A DNA stretch of 54,846 nucleotides from Obelidium mucronatum. Taxonomy: Eukaryota; Chytridiomycota; Chytridiomycetes; Chytridiales; Chytriomycetaceae. Position numbers and translations under genes: made by a program. Location of the stretch: the NCBI GenBank assembly GCA_025765595.1, contig JAIVFH010000184.1, forward strand, positions 1 through 54,846. Reading direction: 5' to 3'. Below the pieces are notes generated by a model, which was not told where the DNA came from, made no database searches, and saw only the letters and a list, made by a program, of their open reading frames with translations. This document shows, one piece after another, positions 9,987 to 21,322 of this stretch (the first letter of the stretch is position 1; every line of letters starts with the position of its first letter).

Positions 9987-12185
9987 CTACTTTGCACTGT
10001 ATCTCCGTTTAAATCGCCACTCTTTCTCACGCGCTGTCGTGACATCCATCCAATCGACAACTTTCTTCCAAACAAGTTCCGCGTGTTTCCCACCCAATAT
10101 ATCACAGTGGCCGTACTTATATGACGCTGGTACAGAATATCTTGGGTTAAGTGGGTCATAGTCGTCTTCGATGTCTAGTGCGGAACCTAACCGAGTCGTG
10201 GTGGATGTTGACGATGAAGACGTTGTAGGGCTGTACAAGGAGGATTTCACAAACGATGACCCAGAAGACACTCGCTTTAAGCGATCGGTCGAATCTACAA
10301 CAGGAGAGGGAGTTCCAGAAGACGGTGGCGGAGAAGCCAAGCAACTTGTCGCGGGTGCAGAAAGTCGGCCCAAATAAGGCAAAACCAAACTGAGTTTTGC
10401 GGACGTTTTTTCTTCTGCCGCTGCGGCTGCAGCCATCAGCACAGGAGTTGCCACACCTGAGTTTGCCAATGAGATTCCCGTGCTTCCATCTTCAGATGTT
10501 GAAGAGCGATTGGAATTCGTACGTGGCGGAACATCTCGATACTCAATGATTTCTTTCCATTTGGATCCACTTCGATGATATCCCGCAACAGAATCCTCGG
10601 CCCTTAGAATCGCGTCGGCATTGGCCGGACAGAAGAACAAGGGCAAGTGCTTCAGTTGCTCAAATCGATCCAAATAAGGACCCAATTCATCCCACCCATG
10701 ATGAAGTGCATACGACAACTTTACTTCTTGAACAATATCTTGTTTCGTTTGGCGAATGGAATCTTGATGGCGTATTTGAACTGTCTCTGCAGTGCCATCA
10801 TAGTCATCTTCGATTTTGAGATGAACGCTAGAAGTATCTGGGAGGTTCTGATTCGAATTCGCGACATCAGTTCGGCGCAGAGTCTTCAAGTCCCCTTGAT
10901 GGGTATTCTTTGCTGTGGATGCTAGTTTTCCTTGTTCTGCGGAATCACCTCGATGATGAGAGCTATCTTCCAGCCATTGATTAAATATCTCCCTCTTAAA
11001 TAAAGGCTCTGTAAGCCATCGCGATTTTATCAACAAACGAAAAACGCTCACATGAAGCGCAGATTTGCTCACGCTGACGCAAATTCCAACAGTAGGACTC
11101 TCCAATGCTCGATCCACGAATGAGACAGGATCCTCCACAGAGTATGGTAGCCAAGGGCTTGGGTACAGCATGTTTAAAATAGCTTTACTGACGACGGTCG
11201 GCATAAAGTGGCGAACAAACAATAAAGAGTCGACAACAGGACGCACTGGTATCCTCTGTCGTCTAATATATGTTGCAAGATAGCGAGCCGAGGCAGCAGC
11301 TCCTTGAGTTGGGAGAGACGTTTGGGCAGCAGGATGAAACCGCCCTATTGACGGGACATTGGACAACGGATCTGGCGAAAGCACGCCAGAAATAGCCGTT
11401 ATGGCAGGGTTGAAAATACGAACAAATGAGCGGAGGGCAAAAGTAGCAGTTGTAGAAATCAAGGTTTGAACACGGTCAGGACAATTTGACCGATACAAGT
11501 CAAGAACGTCTCGAAGAATGGGAAGAGTTGTAAGCTGATATAATCCAGCCAAATGCACGACACCAGCAACTTCGTGAGGAATGTGGCCTGCGACTGCACA
11601 AGCAATCGCGCCACCCATGCTGTGTCCAATCAAAAGCACTTTGCTGTGGCCCATTTTTTTGATGCATGCGATTGCGCTGGGGACATCGATTTCAATGTGT
11701 TCTCTGATGTAGGCGGGCGATAGTGATCCTAGTTCGAGTGATTCCCTCGTCCCTCGCAGGTCAATGGCAAATGTGTCGTAACCGCGCTGCGCTAGATATT
11801 CAAAGAAGCTAGGCCCCGAGCGTCCCTTTCCGCCGCCAATATCAAACATTGTGCGATTCGAGGCAAAGCCGTGAATCAGGAGCACAGCACCCTTTGCCGT
11901 GTGTGGTCTTTCGTACACGTTGACCGAGCATCGGCGGTCCATTGGCAGGAAGCCAGTGGAATCTGACAGCGGGACGTTGTAGTCTTCAGCTACTACAGTA
12001 AACTGACCACAGAGCGACGGTCTGATGTGTACATTGCGCGGGGTCACAGTCGGGGCCGCTGTGTGTACGCGGCGGCGGGCAGCCAGCTTGAGCTCCGACG
12101 GTCGCGGGAGTGACTGTGTTGGCGCCACTGCGGAGCGACGCGTCTGCGACTGAATGGGCGCAGTTGTGGTTTCTCTCAATAGCAT
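9987..12185 (-). CDS. Alpha/beta-hydrolase fold protein (lipase/esterase-like), single exon
   Basis: A 732-residue uninterrupted frame from the ATG at 12185. The hydrolase core has the oxyanion strand VLLIHGFASN, the nucleophile elbow GHSMGG with Ser189, and a likely catalytic His near the C-terminus in YKYGHCDIL. The acid residue is not certain. The protein is much longer than a simple 300-residue hydrolase: an N-terminal Arg/Ser/Pro-rich leader of about 50 residues and long Ser/Thr-rich inserts lie between core and His, so the substrate may be large or membrane-bound. The leader could target an organelle. Without alignments I cannot name the subfamily; lipase, acyl-sterol hydrolase and bile-acid-like hydrolase are possible. 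Confidence 0.82.
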   Translation of the reverse strand: MLLRETTTAPIQSQTRRSAVAPTQSLPRPSELKLAARRRVHTAAPTVTPRNVHIRPSLCGQFTVVAEDYNVPLSDSTGFLPMDRRCSVNVYERPHTAKGAVLLIHGFASNRTMFDIGGGKGRSGPSFFEYLAQRGYDTFAIDLRGTRESLELGSLSPAYIREHIEIDVPSAIACIKKMGHSKVLLIGHSMGGAIACAVAGHIPHEVAGVVHLAGLYQLTTLPILRDVLDLYRSNCPDRVQTLISTTATFALRSFVRIFNPAITAISGVLSPDPLSNVPSIGRFHPAAQTSLPTQGAAASARYLATYIRRQRIPVRPVVDSLLFVRHFMPTVVSKAILNMLYPSPWLPYSVEDPVSFVDRALESPTVGICVSVSKSALHVSVFRLLIKSRWLTEPLFKREIFNQWLEDSSHHRGDSAEQGKLASTAKNTHQGDLKTLRRTDVANSNQNLPDTSSVHLKIEDDYDGTAETVQIRHQDSIRQTKQDIVQEVKLSYALHHGWDELGPYLDRFEQLKHLPLFFCPANADAILRAEDSVAGYHRSGSKWKEIIEYRDVPPRTNSNRSSTSEDGSTGISLANSGVATPVLMAAAAAAEEKTSAKLSLVLPYLGRLSAPATSCLASPPPSSGTPSPVVDSTDRLKRVSSGSSFVKSSLYSPTTSSSSTSTTTRLGSALDIEDDYDPLNPRYSVPASYKYGHCDILGGKHAELVWKKVVDWMDVTTAREKEWRFKRRYSAK

Positions 12186-12512
12186 TTAATATTTTTAAGC
12201 TCACAGTCAAGTACAAACACGTAGCTTGGAGGATCATATGCTCTTGCATCCTACCGTAAAAAGAAATACATTTTTCCGATGGCTCAAGTGTAGGCTCAAG
12301 AATCGTGCAAGTAGGAAACTAACTTCTGAAATTATTATCCACATCTAATTATTCAATTTGAGCGATATAAGCGACATCGCCATCATTCGGTTCTAGGCCA
12401 CCACGCTCCGGCAACAAGCAGCACCGTGACGCTGATAGTCGTAGTTCAATTTGAGCTAATGCAATTTTTATTTGTTGACTGCCCTATCCAGGTCACTCAT
12501 CCTTGAACACGC
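12186..12512. other. Intergenic, no gene seen
   Basis: It lies between the hydrolase start and the stop of the Thr-rich protein. AT-rich, no coding signal that I can support. It should hold the hydrolase promoter. Confidence 0.6.
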
Positions 12513-12845
12513 TCAATATGAATCTCTTCCAACAGGACCCGGTCCCGTATGACCACTACCGGTGGCGGTGGTTGTGGTAGTAGTGGTGATAGTGGTGGTT
12601 TTGCGGGTGGTGGTAGTAGTTGTCGTAGTGGTGGTGGGTCCTACCAAAGCACAACGGAATGTCTGACGCAGTGGGGCTTCTGGAGAACCATAATATTTCC
12701 AGTAACACTTGTCGTCTGGGCAATTTCTGACGCCGCCGCTATAGTCACTGCAATCAACTAGAGTTTCCCCTGCCTTAATGGGAAGGACTGTGAATTGAGC
12801 TTGAACGCTGAGGACAACAAGGGCCAGTTGGAGAAGGAGCTTCAT
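12513..12845 (-). CDS. Small secreted protein with Thr-rich tail
   Basis: A 110-residue frame from the ATG at 12845. It begins with a classic signal peptide (MKLLLQLALVVLSVQAQ) and continues with a short domain holding four Cys, two of them in NCPDDKC, which could form two disulfides. A run of about 30 mostly Thr residues follows, then a Gly/Pro-rich end. Thr tracts of this kind are usually heavily O-mannosylated in fungi, and such proteins sit in or pass through the cell wall. The tract is encoded by an imperfect ACC/ACT microsatellite, so its length probably varies between strains. I recognise no family. Confidence 0.65.
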   Translation of the reverse strand: MKLLLQLALVVLSVQAQFTVLPIKAGETLVDCSDYSGGVRNCPDDKCYWKYYGSPEAPLRQTFRCALVGPTTTTTTTTTTRKTTTITTTTTTTATGSGHTGPGPVGRDSY

Positions 12846-13545
12846 TTCGGCTTTTTCTTTTTTTCGAGCGTCTTCTTATTTTCTTTCAATGGCTATTTAT
12901 ACGTGGATTTCGACGAAATTTTCCAACTTTTTCCAAGAAAGGCGGCTTGTGCTGGTCACGCTTGGGTTCAAGGTGGAGATGTGTGGTGCACACTGGGTGC
13001 ACACGCTCTTGCCAGATGCTATTTTACATTCGATCCAACGGCACAAAAAAACAAACGCACGAAGCGCATTTCTAACCATGTTAGGAGCAGCCTTGAGCAT
13101 CGCCAACCCTTCGGCAATTTTTCGCCTGGGCGTTCGAGAGTTGGGTTCAAGAACTTCCAAAAAACAATAAGGGTGGCTGCCTGCCACGCTCTCACAAGCC
13201 CCAATGCACCAGTATTAGTTTGCTATTGGTTTCCAAAAACAGTGACAGTCGATTGAGCAAAAGATTATGCTGAGCTACTGAAAGCCGTTACAAACGGACG
13301 AATCCAAGGCTTAAACTTTTTCCTGGATCAATTAAGCCTTCCAAAATCAACGGAGACTTGTTTCAACAGCAATCAAACATGCAAAAGACCTGTGCCTATT
13401 TCTCAATGTCGATAAAATACATACAAACAAGCCATTATAATTTCAATCGGCTGGTTAACACAGCTCCATAAGCATTTATTTAATTTGAAGATGAAGGAAA
13501 TGCAATCACTAGTAAGGGTTATTCTGAAAAGAGAGGATAGAGAAA
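12846..13545. other. Intergenic, no gene seen
   Basis: About 700 bases between the Thr-rich protein and the 3' end of ABCC copy A. Several short open frames overlap on both strands around 12900-13200, but none has domain-like content or splice partners, so I call none of them. Confidence 0.55.
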
Positions 13546-16500
13546 TCAATTAGAGCTATGGGCAGTGTACAAGCTGGCGAAGATGGATCCATTCTGTTCC
13601 AGCAAAACTCGGGGGGAATCAAATTCGGCAACATTTCCTTGGTCCATAACCAACACCTTGTCGAAATCATCCAACACGCTTGCTTGCAAACGATGCAAAA
13701 CGGAAACAATAGTAGTTCCAACGAATTGTTCTTTGATCACCTTGCGGAGAGTCGTTTCGGTTTCTGGGTCAACGGAAGACGTTGCTTCGTCCATGAGGAT
13801 AATCTTTGGCTTCAGCAACAAAATACGCGCAAAGTACAAGAGCTGCCTTTGTCCAAGGGACAAGTTGCTTCCACCATTTGTAATCGGAGTTTCGAGCTTT
13901 TGTTCCAAGTTTGCAACAAACTTCATGCCAACGTTCTCAAGAGTGTTCCACAATTCTTCGTCTGTGAAAGAAGATTCGCGATCAAGAGTTGTACGAAGAG
14001 TTCCTGAGAACAAGTAAATGTCCTGGGGGATAACTTCCATGGTTTGGCGCAGGGTTTGAAGACCAACACTGTTGATATCTGAAACAAATCCTTAAGTCAG
14101 CACACGCAAAAGATGGCTTTGTCGCTATGTCTTACCCTTTCCATCGATGGTGACTTCTCCAGTCTTGTCAACGAAACGCAGTAACACTCCCAAGAGAGTA
14201 CTCTTTCCAGAACCAGTTCTTCCAACCACGCAAACTTTCTCTCCGGATTTAATTTCCACCGATACCTCCTTCAAAACTGGCGTCTATGGTTTCGACTTGT
14301 AGAACGCGCTCACTTTGTTGAATGCAATGGTGCCGCTTGTTGGCCACGAATCTGGAGATGGGTCCTCAGGCAGACGTTGAGTTCCCTCAACTGGAAGACG
14401 CTCGGCATACTCCACAAGACGTTCAACGCAAACCATCTGCCAAAAAAGAAAACGACTTTCAGTAAATATCTCAAAACCAAGCTGAAAAACTATACAAACC
14501 TCAGTTTCCATATTTGCCGCGCTTTGCAATATCAAGTTCATCTGCATTGTCATGGCGTTGGTGTAAACCAGCGCAACGCCAATACTACTTGGAGAAACAA
14601 AGGACGAGTTTGTAGCGAGGCATGACAAGACAAAAATCAAGACTCCAGAAAGAAGTTCCAGACGCAGCAAAATCCAAAGTTCTGAAAACCATTGAATATA
14701 GGGGGGTTGGGGCTAAAGGCGTGTTCAAACTACAATCAACGTACCAGCTCCCATCTTGAAAAACAAAGGACTGTTGCTGAAATCAAGAAGTTCGTTTGTA
14801 ACTTCAGCAAAGTAGGCATCTTTCTTGTAAGCGAGAATGGTGGAAACGCCTTCCAAAGATTCCGCAACGTGAGCGTAAAGTGGGGAACGTTGAACGGATT
14901 CCAGACGCTTCAATTGCCGCATAGCACTATGGAGTAAAAACATCAAATGAGTACGTTGTCTCAAATGGTGCTAAACTGCATAAACAAACCTTCTGTAGTA
15001 GCGGAGAACGTACAGGTACAAGGTCCCAAGTGGAATAACACCAACTGAAAAGGAAAATATTAGAAATTTTCGAAACCAATGCCAATCCTCGTACTCAGCA
15101 GGTAAGGCGCGTTGATTGCCAAAATAACCAAAGTGGCCAACAGCCCACCGATCCCCGCAAGAAACTGGAACACTTGAGGAAGCAGGCGCTGGTCAATAGC
15201 AGACATATCCTTGGTGAATCTGTTCATAATACGACCAATTTGTTGGCTTTCGAACCACCACATTGGAGCATTCAAAACACCAGAGACGGCAGATTCATGG
15301 AATACTCGCGTAGATCTCATAATTGCCCCGCGCACAGTCAAATTCAGAATGACTGATTGAACCGATGTCAGGTGAAACCAGGAATACAACCATTGAACTC
15401 ACGTAAAAGAATCATTTCAATCCAAGTGAGGATATTATACCATCTTGTCCAAAAGTAGACCTCGTGGTTCTCACCAAGAAGCATATCTTGAGTCCACCAA
15501 GTCAACCATTGGCTTTGAAGGACAGCACAAGCTTGTTGCAAAATAATTTCTACGACCAAAAGTGCAATCATTCCACAGCCGCCACCAGCTTGGATATAGG
15601 CACGGAAAGTCTCCCATTTTACATTTCCACTTTCCATTTCTTCAGCAACAATGACACTGTCTGGGTCGAGAGCTTGTGCAGCCTCTTGGGTGCTCCTGGC
15701 GTTGGTTGTGACGGGTTTGTCTCTCTTCATAAGAGCCCCGGTCTTTCGTGAATCCACAGCGGAGACAAACTCGGTGAATTCTTGCAGCTTGGACAGTTCT
15801 GCATGCGTTCCCTGAGAAATCTCTCCAGATTCGTGGATGAAAACAATGTGGTCGGTTTCCTTCAAGATGTCGTGGTTGTGGGTCGCTAAGATGATGGTCT
15901 TTCCCTTAAGGACAGTCTTGAAACATTCAATGAAAACAGCTCGTCCAACTTTCGCGTCCAGCGAAGAGAGAGGATCATCCAAGAGATAGATATCGGCTTC
16001 GCTGTATACCGCTCTTGCCAAGGCAATCCGAGTTTTTTGACCACCACTCACACTTATTCCCTTTTCACCCAAAACAGTCTTGATTCCCGCAGACATGATG
16101 GCAAGGTCGGACTGGAGAGACGTACAAGCAACGGCACGTTGTAGCTTTTCTTCATCAAGGGGAAGACCAAAAGTAACATTGTCTTCAACTGTGCCTGTAC
16201 GGATCCAAGGCTGCTGTGTGCAGTACGCGATAGATCCTTGAGCAGAAATCTTCCGCAAATAAACATAGGTCAGTTTAGGGGCGTCCAACGGATCACAATC
16301 AAAACACTCACCTTTCCGTTGCTCTTTTCGAGGTCTCCCAAAATGGCACTCAACAGCGATGATTTACCGCTGCCCACTTGTCCAACAACAGCTACAAACG
16401 TTCCCTTTTCAACTTTCAAGTTCAAGTTCACGAGAACATTTCTTAGAGGAGCTACAGGCGCGACTTGTTTAGATTCTTCTTCCTTCGCCGCAACCACAAC

Positions 16501-18208
16501 GAGTTCAACGTCTTCTTCGGTGACCTTCTTTCTGCCTCTCTTTGGTTGCTTCTTTGGCTTTTCGGGCTCTTCCTTCTTTTCTTCGACGGTTGCGGGCCAG
16601 TTAAATGTGGCGTTGTCAATAGAGATGGCCAAGTTTTCTGATTCTTCTGCAGGGATAGTATCACGATCTGGAGCAATCAAGAAATTGTAGATACGTTTCC
16701 AGGACACCATTGCGCTGATTACATAGCTGAAAAAAGAAATTAAATGAAATTAGAGGTTGAATCTGTGTTAATTTGGTAGCCGCAAGCAAAACATACTTTA
16801 ACGTTTGGGGAAGTTGAATCAATGGAGTGACAACCATTCCAAATAAGGCAGCTGCCGGGAAAATAAGCCCGGCCGTCACTTTGTTGAGACAAACAGCATA
16901 CAAGGTGAATGTGGCAGTTTGAGAGAGAGCGTTGGCAAGTTGTCCAATGACGACAAAGGAAACAATGCCATACAGGAATCGACGCAACCAATATAGCTGC
17001 TCTAGTCTCACGGCGTTGATTTTCGTCTTGAATTCAGTGTCCAGAGAGCGTATCTTGATGAGTCGAATACCTGGTGTGTCAATTTGAGGCTTGTGAGCAA
17101 AGAAAAAAATTTGCCAGATAATAATAATGTGTCAAGCACCCCCCAGCCGCCAATTTACCGTCGAGTGCTTCACGAATCAGTTTGACACGAGAATCGTTGG
17201 CAACAATCATTTTCGGCAGCGATGAAATGATGAGAAGAGGGACAGTAACACCCAAAAGGGCAAACGAAGCAAACAAGGCTCCAACACCTGCTCCAATAGA
17301 AGAACCAAGAAGGTAAGCCAGGAGTCCAATGGCCACAGCGATTTGTGCAGGAAGACCCCAAAGTTGATGAACCTGCTCCGACGCCAGCGAAACAGACTCC
17401 GAGTCCACATTAACCAAGTTCAAAACATAACCTTTCGAGAATTCGTTTGCCTTGGAACTAGAGATGGTCAACGACTTTTTGACAATTGCATTGATCAAGA
17501 CAGTTCGGACGTTGAAAGCGACTCGTTTCATAATCATGTCGTGGAGTCTTCCAAAGACGGTGGATCCGACTTTCAAGCCGAGGAGCAAGAACCCGAGAGC
17601 AACGGCAGACTTTGTGATTAAGGGGAAGCCACTGAATTTGTCGGCATAGTCAGCGAGAGGCACATTGTCCCACTGTCCTGGAGCGAGTTCGTCAACCGTG
17701 CTCTTGAAGGCGACTAAATCAATAACTTGCTGCAGCACCAAGGAGATTCCACAGCCGCATGCAATACTGAGGAGAAACAAAAATCCACTGATCAACCTGC
17801 AGTTGACTGATTTAATTGCGGTCGACTATAAAAAGGAACAAGATCATACCAATGAAGCATAACAGAGCCCACCATTACACTGAACATGGTGGGTGGTTTT
17901 CCTTCCTTCTTTTCTTCATAGAGACGGTGCTTTTGAAGAAAGACTTGCGTCCAATCTGGAGTACTTGCCGCCAGATCTTGTTTCTTGAGCAATGGCAGGT
18001 CAGAGCCCTCCAAATCCTTCTTGGCGGACAGCATGACCAGACTTGTCATCCAAGATATCGATGCGAAAGACCAAGGGTCCAGACGGACGGTGTTTTGCTT
18101 TGATTTCAAGTTGATGGGGTGTCCTGCTGTGGTGCCTGTATCATCACACCCGTGTTTACAGACAATGAAATCGAGATCATTGTCAAGAACTCTGTGTTGG
18201 ACAGCCAT
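13546..18208 (-). CDS. ABCC (MRP-type) transporter, copy A, interrupted by an in-frame TAG
   Basis: Full-length ABC exporter layout, TMD1-NBD1-TMD2-NBD2, in eleven exons (18208-17850, 17796-17159, 17070-16797, 16726-16312, 16249-15403, 15352-15095, 15044-14990, 14926-14745, 14681-14500, 14436-14136, 14078-13546). NBD1 has Walker [12 protein letters not shown], signature VSGGQKTR and LLDDP (Asp for the catalytic Glu, as in ABCC proteins). NBD2 has [18 protein letters not shown] and MDEATSSVD. Codon 1121 (14284-14286) is TAG where copy B has GAG, just before NBD2; translation would end at 1120 of about 1347 residues. Everything downstream still reads in frame. Compared with copy B it lacks one Lys in NBD2 and has a longer, different N-terminus (ATG at 18208). 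It is either a very young pseudogene, a truncated transporter, or carries a base-call error. Confidence 0.9.
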
Positions 18209-19157
18209 CGCTAAAACAAATTTACAGGGCACTGCGGATGGTTCAAGACTTTTTCTCAACTGTTTCTCTCCAAAAATTGATAAGAAATCGATAAGGCTTG
18301 ACAGTTTCCCATTAATGCCAAGAAGACAAAAGTGAATTTGCAGTCCGAATTTTGTACAATACCGATCGCAAAGAGAATTTCCAAGAGAAAATGGTGGGAG
18401 ATAAACGCACTATTTGTACGGTGGTTAGTATGAAATTGAAGCACCCTTCAGGCCTCCAACACACAAAAGTGCAACGGTCGCAACTTCTCGCCGCCGCAGC
18501 TGAAACCAATGTGTGACGGTGGTGCACGTGTCTTTAAATCGATTCTGGAACGCTTGCTTGAATTTAGCGGTCGCTGGACTTTACATGAATCGGCACTGTA
18601 CACATACAACCGTGACAGCCAGGGTATCTCGCCACCGCAATTTTAGCCAGGGCTTGATATGCGCGACTGGTGTGTCGGGTTTCTGCTGCTGCATACAGGT
18701 ATCAAAGGCAGTATGGAACAAGAGATTCCACAATTCCAGCAAGTAACCGTTTCCAGAATCGATTCAAGCTGACTTACGGAGTCGATTCAGGACGCAAGCG
18801 GCAGCTGTGCACAGGATGGTGAGACAGCCGGCCCATCGCTCTGTGTGTCCTGCGTCAATTCAAAGTAGTTCTCGACAAACACCAGCAACGGTAAGCAACC
18901 CGCCCGTCGCACTTGTTTGGTTGATGGTGGATTCCGAAAAGTGCTCCATCAATAATGCAGAGTTTCCCTAGGGTTCACTCACTCTTTATACAGAAAAATT
19001 AAAAAAAAAAAGAGATTTATGACATGATTTCAATTCAATCTTGTTCTTTTTTATTTGTTGTGGGTAATGACGGTTTGGTCACGTTAAGTTTTTTGGGCAC
19101 AACATTAGCACGACAACTGTGTCGCGTTCTTGTCACTGTCCATAATATATCGTCTCA
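18209..19157. other. Intergenic, no gene supported
   Basis: It lies upstream of ABCC copy A. Only short frames without recognisable content occur on either strand. It must include the copy A promoter; its sequence does not resemble the region upstream of copy B. Confidence 0.5.
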
Positions 19158-19653
19158 GATACAACCCGAGTAAAGGAAAGTATTTCTGATGGAATACGTC
19201 GCAAGCAAATTCCTGTATTCACGTTCTTCGTCTGGAGTTTGATTGAATTGCCTGCTACGCAATGCGAGAGTGCTGGATCGAGTTAAGGTCCTCAATGACT
19301 GGAAAGTACTTCTGCTACTGTAAGAGAAACCTGTCTTTGTTGTTTCACACTGCGAGAGTCCAGTATTGACCTCAGGTGACTAATTCAGGTCCTCTACTTT
19401 GTAAGCTCAGGTGTTTGCAAATCATACGCAAATCATGCGGCAGCTGCTTGTGCGGTTCACTGTTTTTAGCCAGGTGTTCCAAGAATTCTACTGATGTCAT
19501 CGTTCTGAGTTGGTCTACATCATTCGCAGCTGTCATTGGAAAGGTGAGGATAATTCGGCCCCTGCTTCCAGGCACCTGCAGATGGACTTGGGGCGGCCTT
19601 GTCCAAGAAAGAATGGTGTCATTGATGCGAGTTTCGGCATTTGCATCTACCAT
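19158..19653 (-). CDS. Possible small two-exon gene or gene remnant, unrecognised
   Basis: A frame from the ATG at 19653 runs 93 codons and has protein-like composition (WTRPPQVHLQVPG, LPHDLRMICKHL). A second open stretch at about 19310-19158 (RTLTRSSTLALRSRQFNQTP, ends in TGA) also looks coding. No pair of GT and AG sites joins the two in phase, so either one base is missing or this is a decaying fragment. The LPxxLRxIC segment recalls the region before the FLR motif of RasGAP domains, but it is too short to call. Confidence 0.3.
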
Positions 19654-19989
19654 CTTGTGACTTAGAGCATCTCATGAAGGTTAATTCAAGAGCGTACCAC
19701 TTGTAGCCAGGGTATTACATTTACTTCGCTTCGAATCTGGGACATGTGTGTCAATTTGAGTAGCTTGTGTTCGTTTAAACGCTCGAGACACAGTCGATAT
19801 GGCAGGAGCCGCCCCGAACCATCATTTCATCGTGCTGAAACGGCAGAAACCGTTGGCGATGAAGCCTCAGAAGAGAATGTACGTGTGGATGGCATGCAAA
19901 AGATTTTTTTTTTGCTTCCTCCTCCTCCTCCTCCTCAAAATAAAATTTGCAGAGACTCACTCCTCGAGAAGTGAGTGATAAATCAAAAA
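19654..19989. other. Intergenic, no gene seen
   Basis: It lies left of the transposon. It has a pyrimidine-rich CTCCTC microsatellite near 19915-19935. Nothing else is evident. Confidence 0.5.
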
Positions 19990-19992
19990 TGT

Positions 19993-20200
19993 ATATATTG
20001 TGGCCGGAACGCTAAACTGGATTTTTCGGAAATTATTTCCACCGTCAAAAGCAATTGCAACAGATTGCCATTCAACTTCCGCTTTGCCAGCACCACTAGT
20101 GCCATCCATTCCTTTGTGCGCAAGTTGATCAAAAAGGTATTTACTTCATCTTGCGCTATTTGCAGGACTTGAAATGACTGCCTTTGCACATAGTAAGGCC
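19993..20200 (+). repeat. Left terminal inverted repeat of the transposon
   Basis: Aligns as an inverted copy with 22535-22742. The core of about 100 bp (20065-20150) is the most similar part. It contains the ATG of the transposase (20174) near its inner edge, so it probably doubles as the transposase promoter. Confidence 0.7.
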
Positions 20201-21289
20201 CTTCTTATGACTGCAGTGCCAGGCCCCACCGGCCAGATTCAACTATTGCAGCAAAATGTGTTGCACTCACATGCCTCCGGCCCAGTACGCAGCCATGGTC
20301 TCTACATCTACTATGTCTTGGGGCGGAAGAAATCAGAGATAGCTGTGCTTTTCGGAAAGAGCCAGACAACTATTGCCACCTGGATCACCCAGTTCGAAAC
20401 AGGGGGAGGATTATGCCGCCAAGAACGTATGAAAGTGTACAAGAAGCATGGCCCTGATCGGCGGCTCTGGATTGTTAGATTGTATCGATCCAATCCTGTT
20501 CTATTTTTAGATGAAGCGAAAAGGCTGTATGGAATCCAATTCCCTGGCTCAACTGTGAGTACAAGCTCGATTTCTTTGATTCTGAAAGAGGCCGGTCTAT
20601 CCTACAAAACGCTTGAGCGCCGTGCTATTCAAATCTCAACTCAAGAAGTTCTTCGATTTGGAACAGAGCTTGCTGAGTTTCCATGGTTGCTAAGTTCGAT
20701 TGTATGTTTGGATCAAGTCGGCATTGATAACAAAGGAATGTTGCGAAAGAATGGGTGGGGTGTGAAAGGACAGGGACTGTATTTTCGAGGGGAATTCTGT
20801 CGGCAGCCTCGAGTTTCATGCCTTACATTTGTGAACATTAATGGAATTGTTGAGAACTTCATAACAGAAGGAACTTTTAATCGGACCAAGCTGAAGGAGT
20901 GTTTCAGAACTATGGCTTTGGGGGGGAAAGTACATCACTTTCCAGGACCCAACTCTCTTTGGATTCTTGACGGAGCCAGTATCCATTGTGATGCCAACAT
21001 TGTATATTACCTCCGGTCGCTTGGAATCAAGATAATTTATCTCCCTGCATATTGTCCGTTCTTTAACCCAATAGAGCTTGTGTTTGGCTTACTTAAACGG
21101 GCACTACGTCGGTCTTACGTGGAGAATTCCAAAAAAGATCTTAAGATTGTTGTTGCTGAAGGAATGATGGAGTTTGATGGACGTGATTTGAAGGATATTT
21201 TCAGGAAGTGTGGTTATTCAGAGACAGGCTTCGATCCTGGAGTTGCATTCAATGTTCCCCTTTCTGAATTAAATGGGTTTCAAGATTGA
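20174..21289 (+). CDS. DD34E transposase (IS630/Tc1-mariner superfamily)
   Basis: A 371-residue uninterrupted frame. A helix-turn-helix-like segment (GRKKSEIAVLFGKSQTTIATW, about residues 50-70) would bind the terminal repeats. The catalytic triad is Asp180 (in VCLDQVG), Asp266 (in WILDGAS) and Glu301 (in CPFFNPIELVFG); 34 residues separate the second Asp and the Glu, the eukaryotic DD34E spacing. The LPAYCPFFNPIE context is typical of IS630-like and Tc1-like enzymes. There is no stop or frame break, so the enzyme could be functional. Start is the ATG at 20174; the next in-frame ATG is 11 codons on and could also be used. Confidence 0.9.
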   Translation: MTAFAHSKALLMTAVPGPTGQIQLLQQNVLHSHASGPVRSHGLYIYYVLGRKKSEIAVLFGKSQTTIATWITQFETGGGLCRQERMKVYKKHGPDRRLWIVRLYRSNPVLFLDEAKRLYGIQFPGSTVSTSSISLILKEAGLSYKTLERRAIQISTQEVLRFGTELAEFPWLLSSIVCLDQVGIDNKGMLRKNGWGVKGQGLYFRGEFCRQPRVSCLTFVNINGIVENFITEGTFNRTKLKECFRTMALGGKVHHFPGPNSLWILDGASIHCDANIVYYLRSLGIKIIYLPAYCPFFNPIELVFGLLKRALRRSYVENSKKDLKIVVAEGMMEFDGRDLKDIFRKCGYSETGFDPGVAFNVPLSELNGFQD

Positions 21290-21322
21290 AAAGTGTTTAT
21301 TAATAAATTTCTCTGTGTCGCT

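Noticed and set aside
12549..12761. Gly/Ser-rich plus-strand frame
   Set aside because: It is the reverse of the Thr microsatellite in the secreted protein on the minus strand.
12889..13204. Small overlapping frames between the Thr-rich protein and ABCC copy A
   Set aside because: Open on several frames at once, no domain content and no splice partners.
14284..14286. TAG reassigned to an amino acid in this organism
   Set aside because: TAG is used as the normal stop by H3, the aminotransferase, the lectin and the MFS gene in the same window.
19975..20172. Small separate gene in the left end of the transposon
   Set aside because: The similarity with the right end is on both strands and includes a stop on the right, so it is explained by the inverted repeat.
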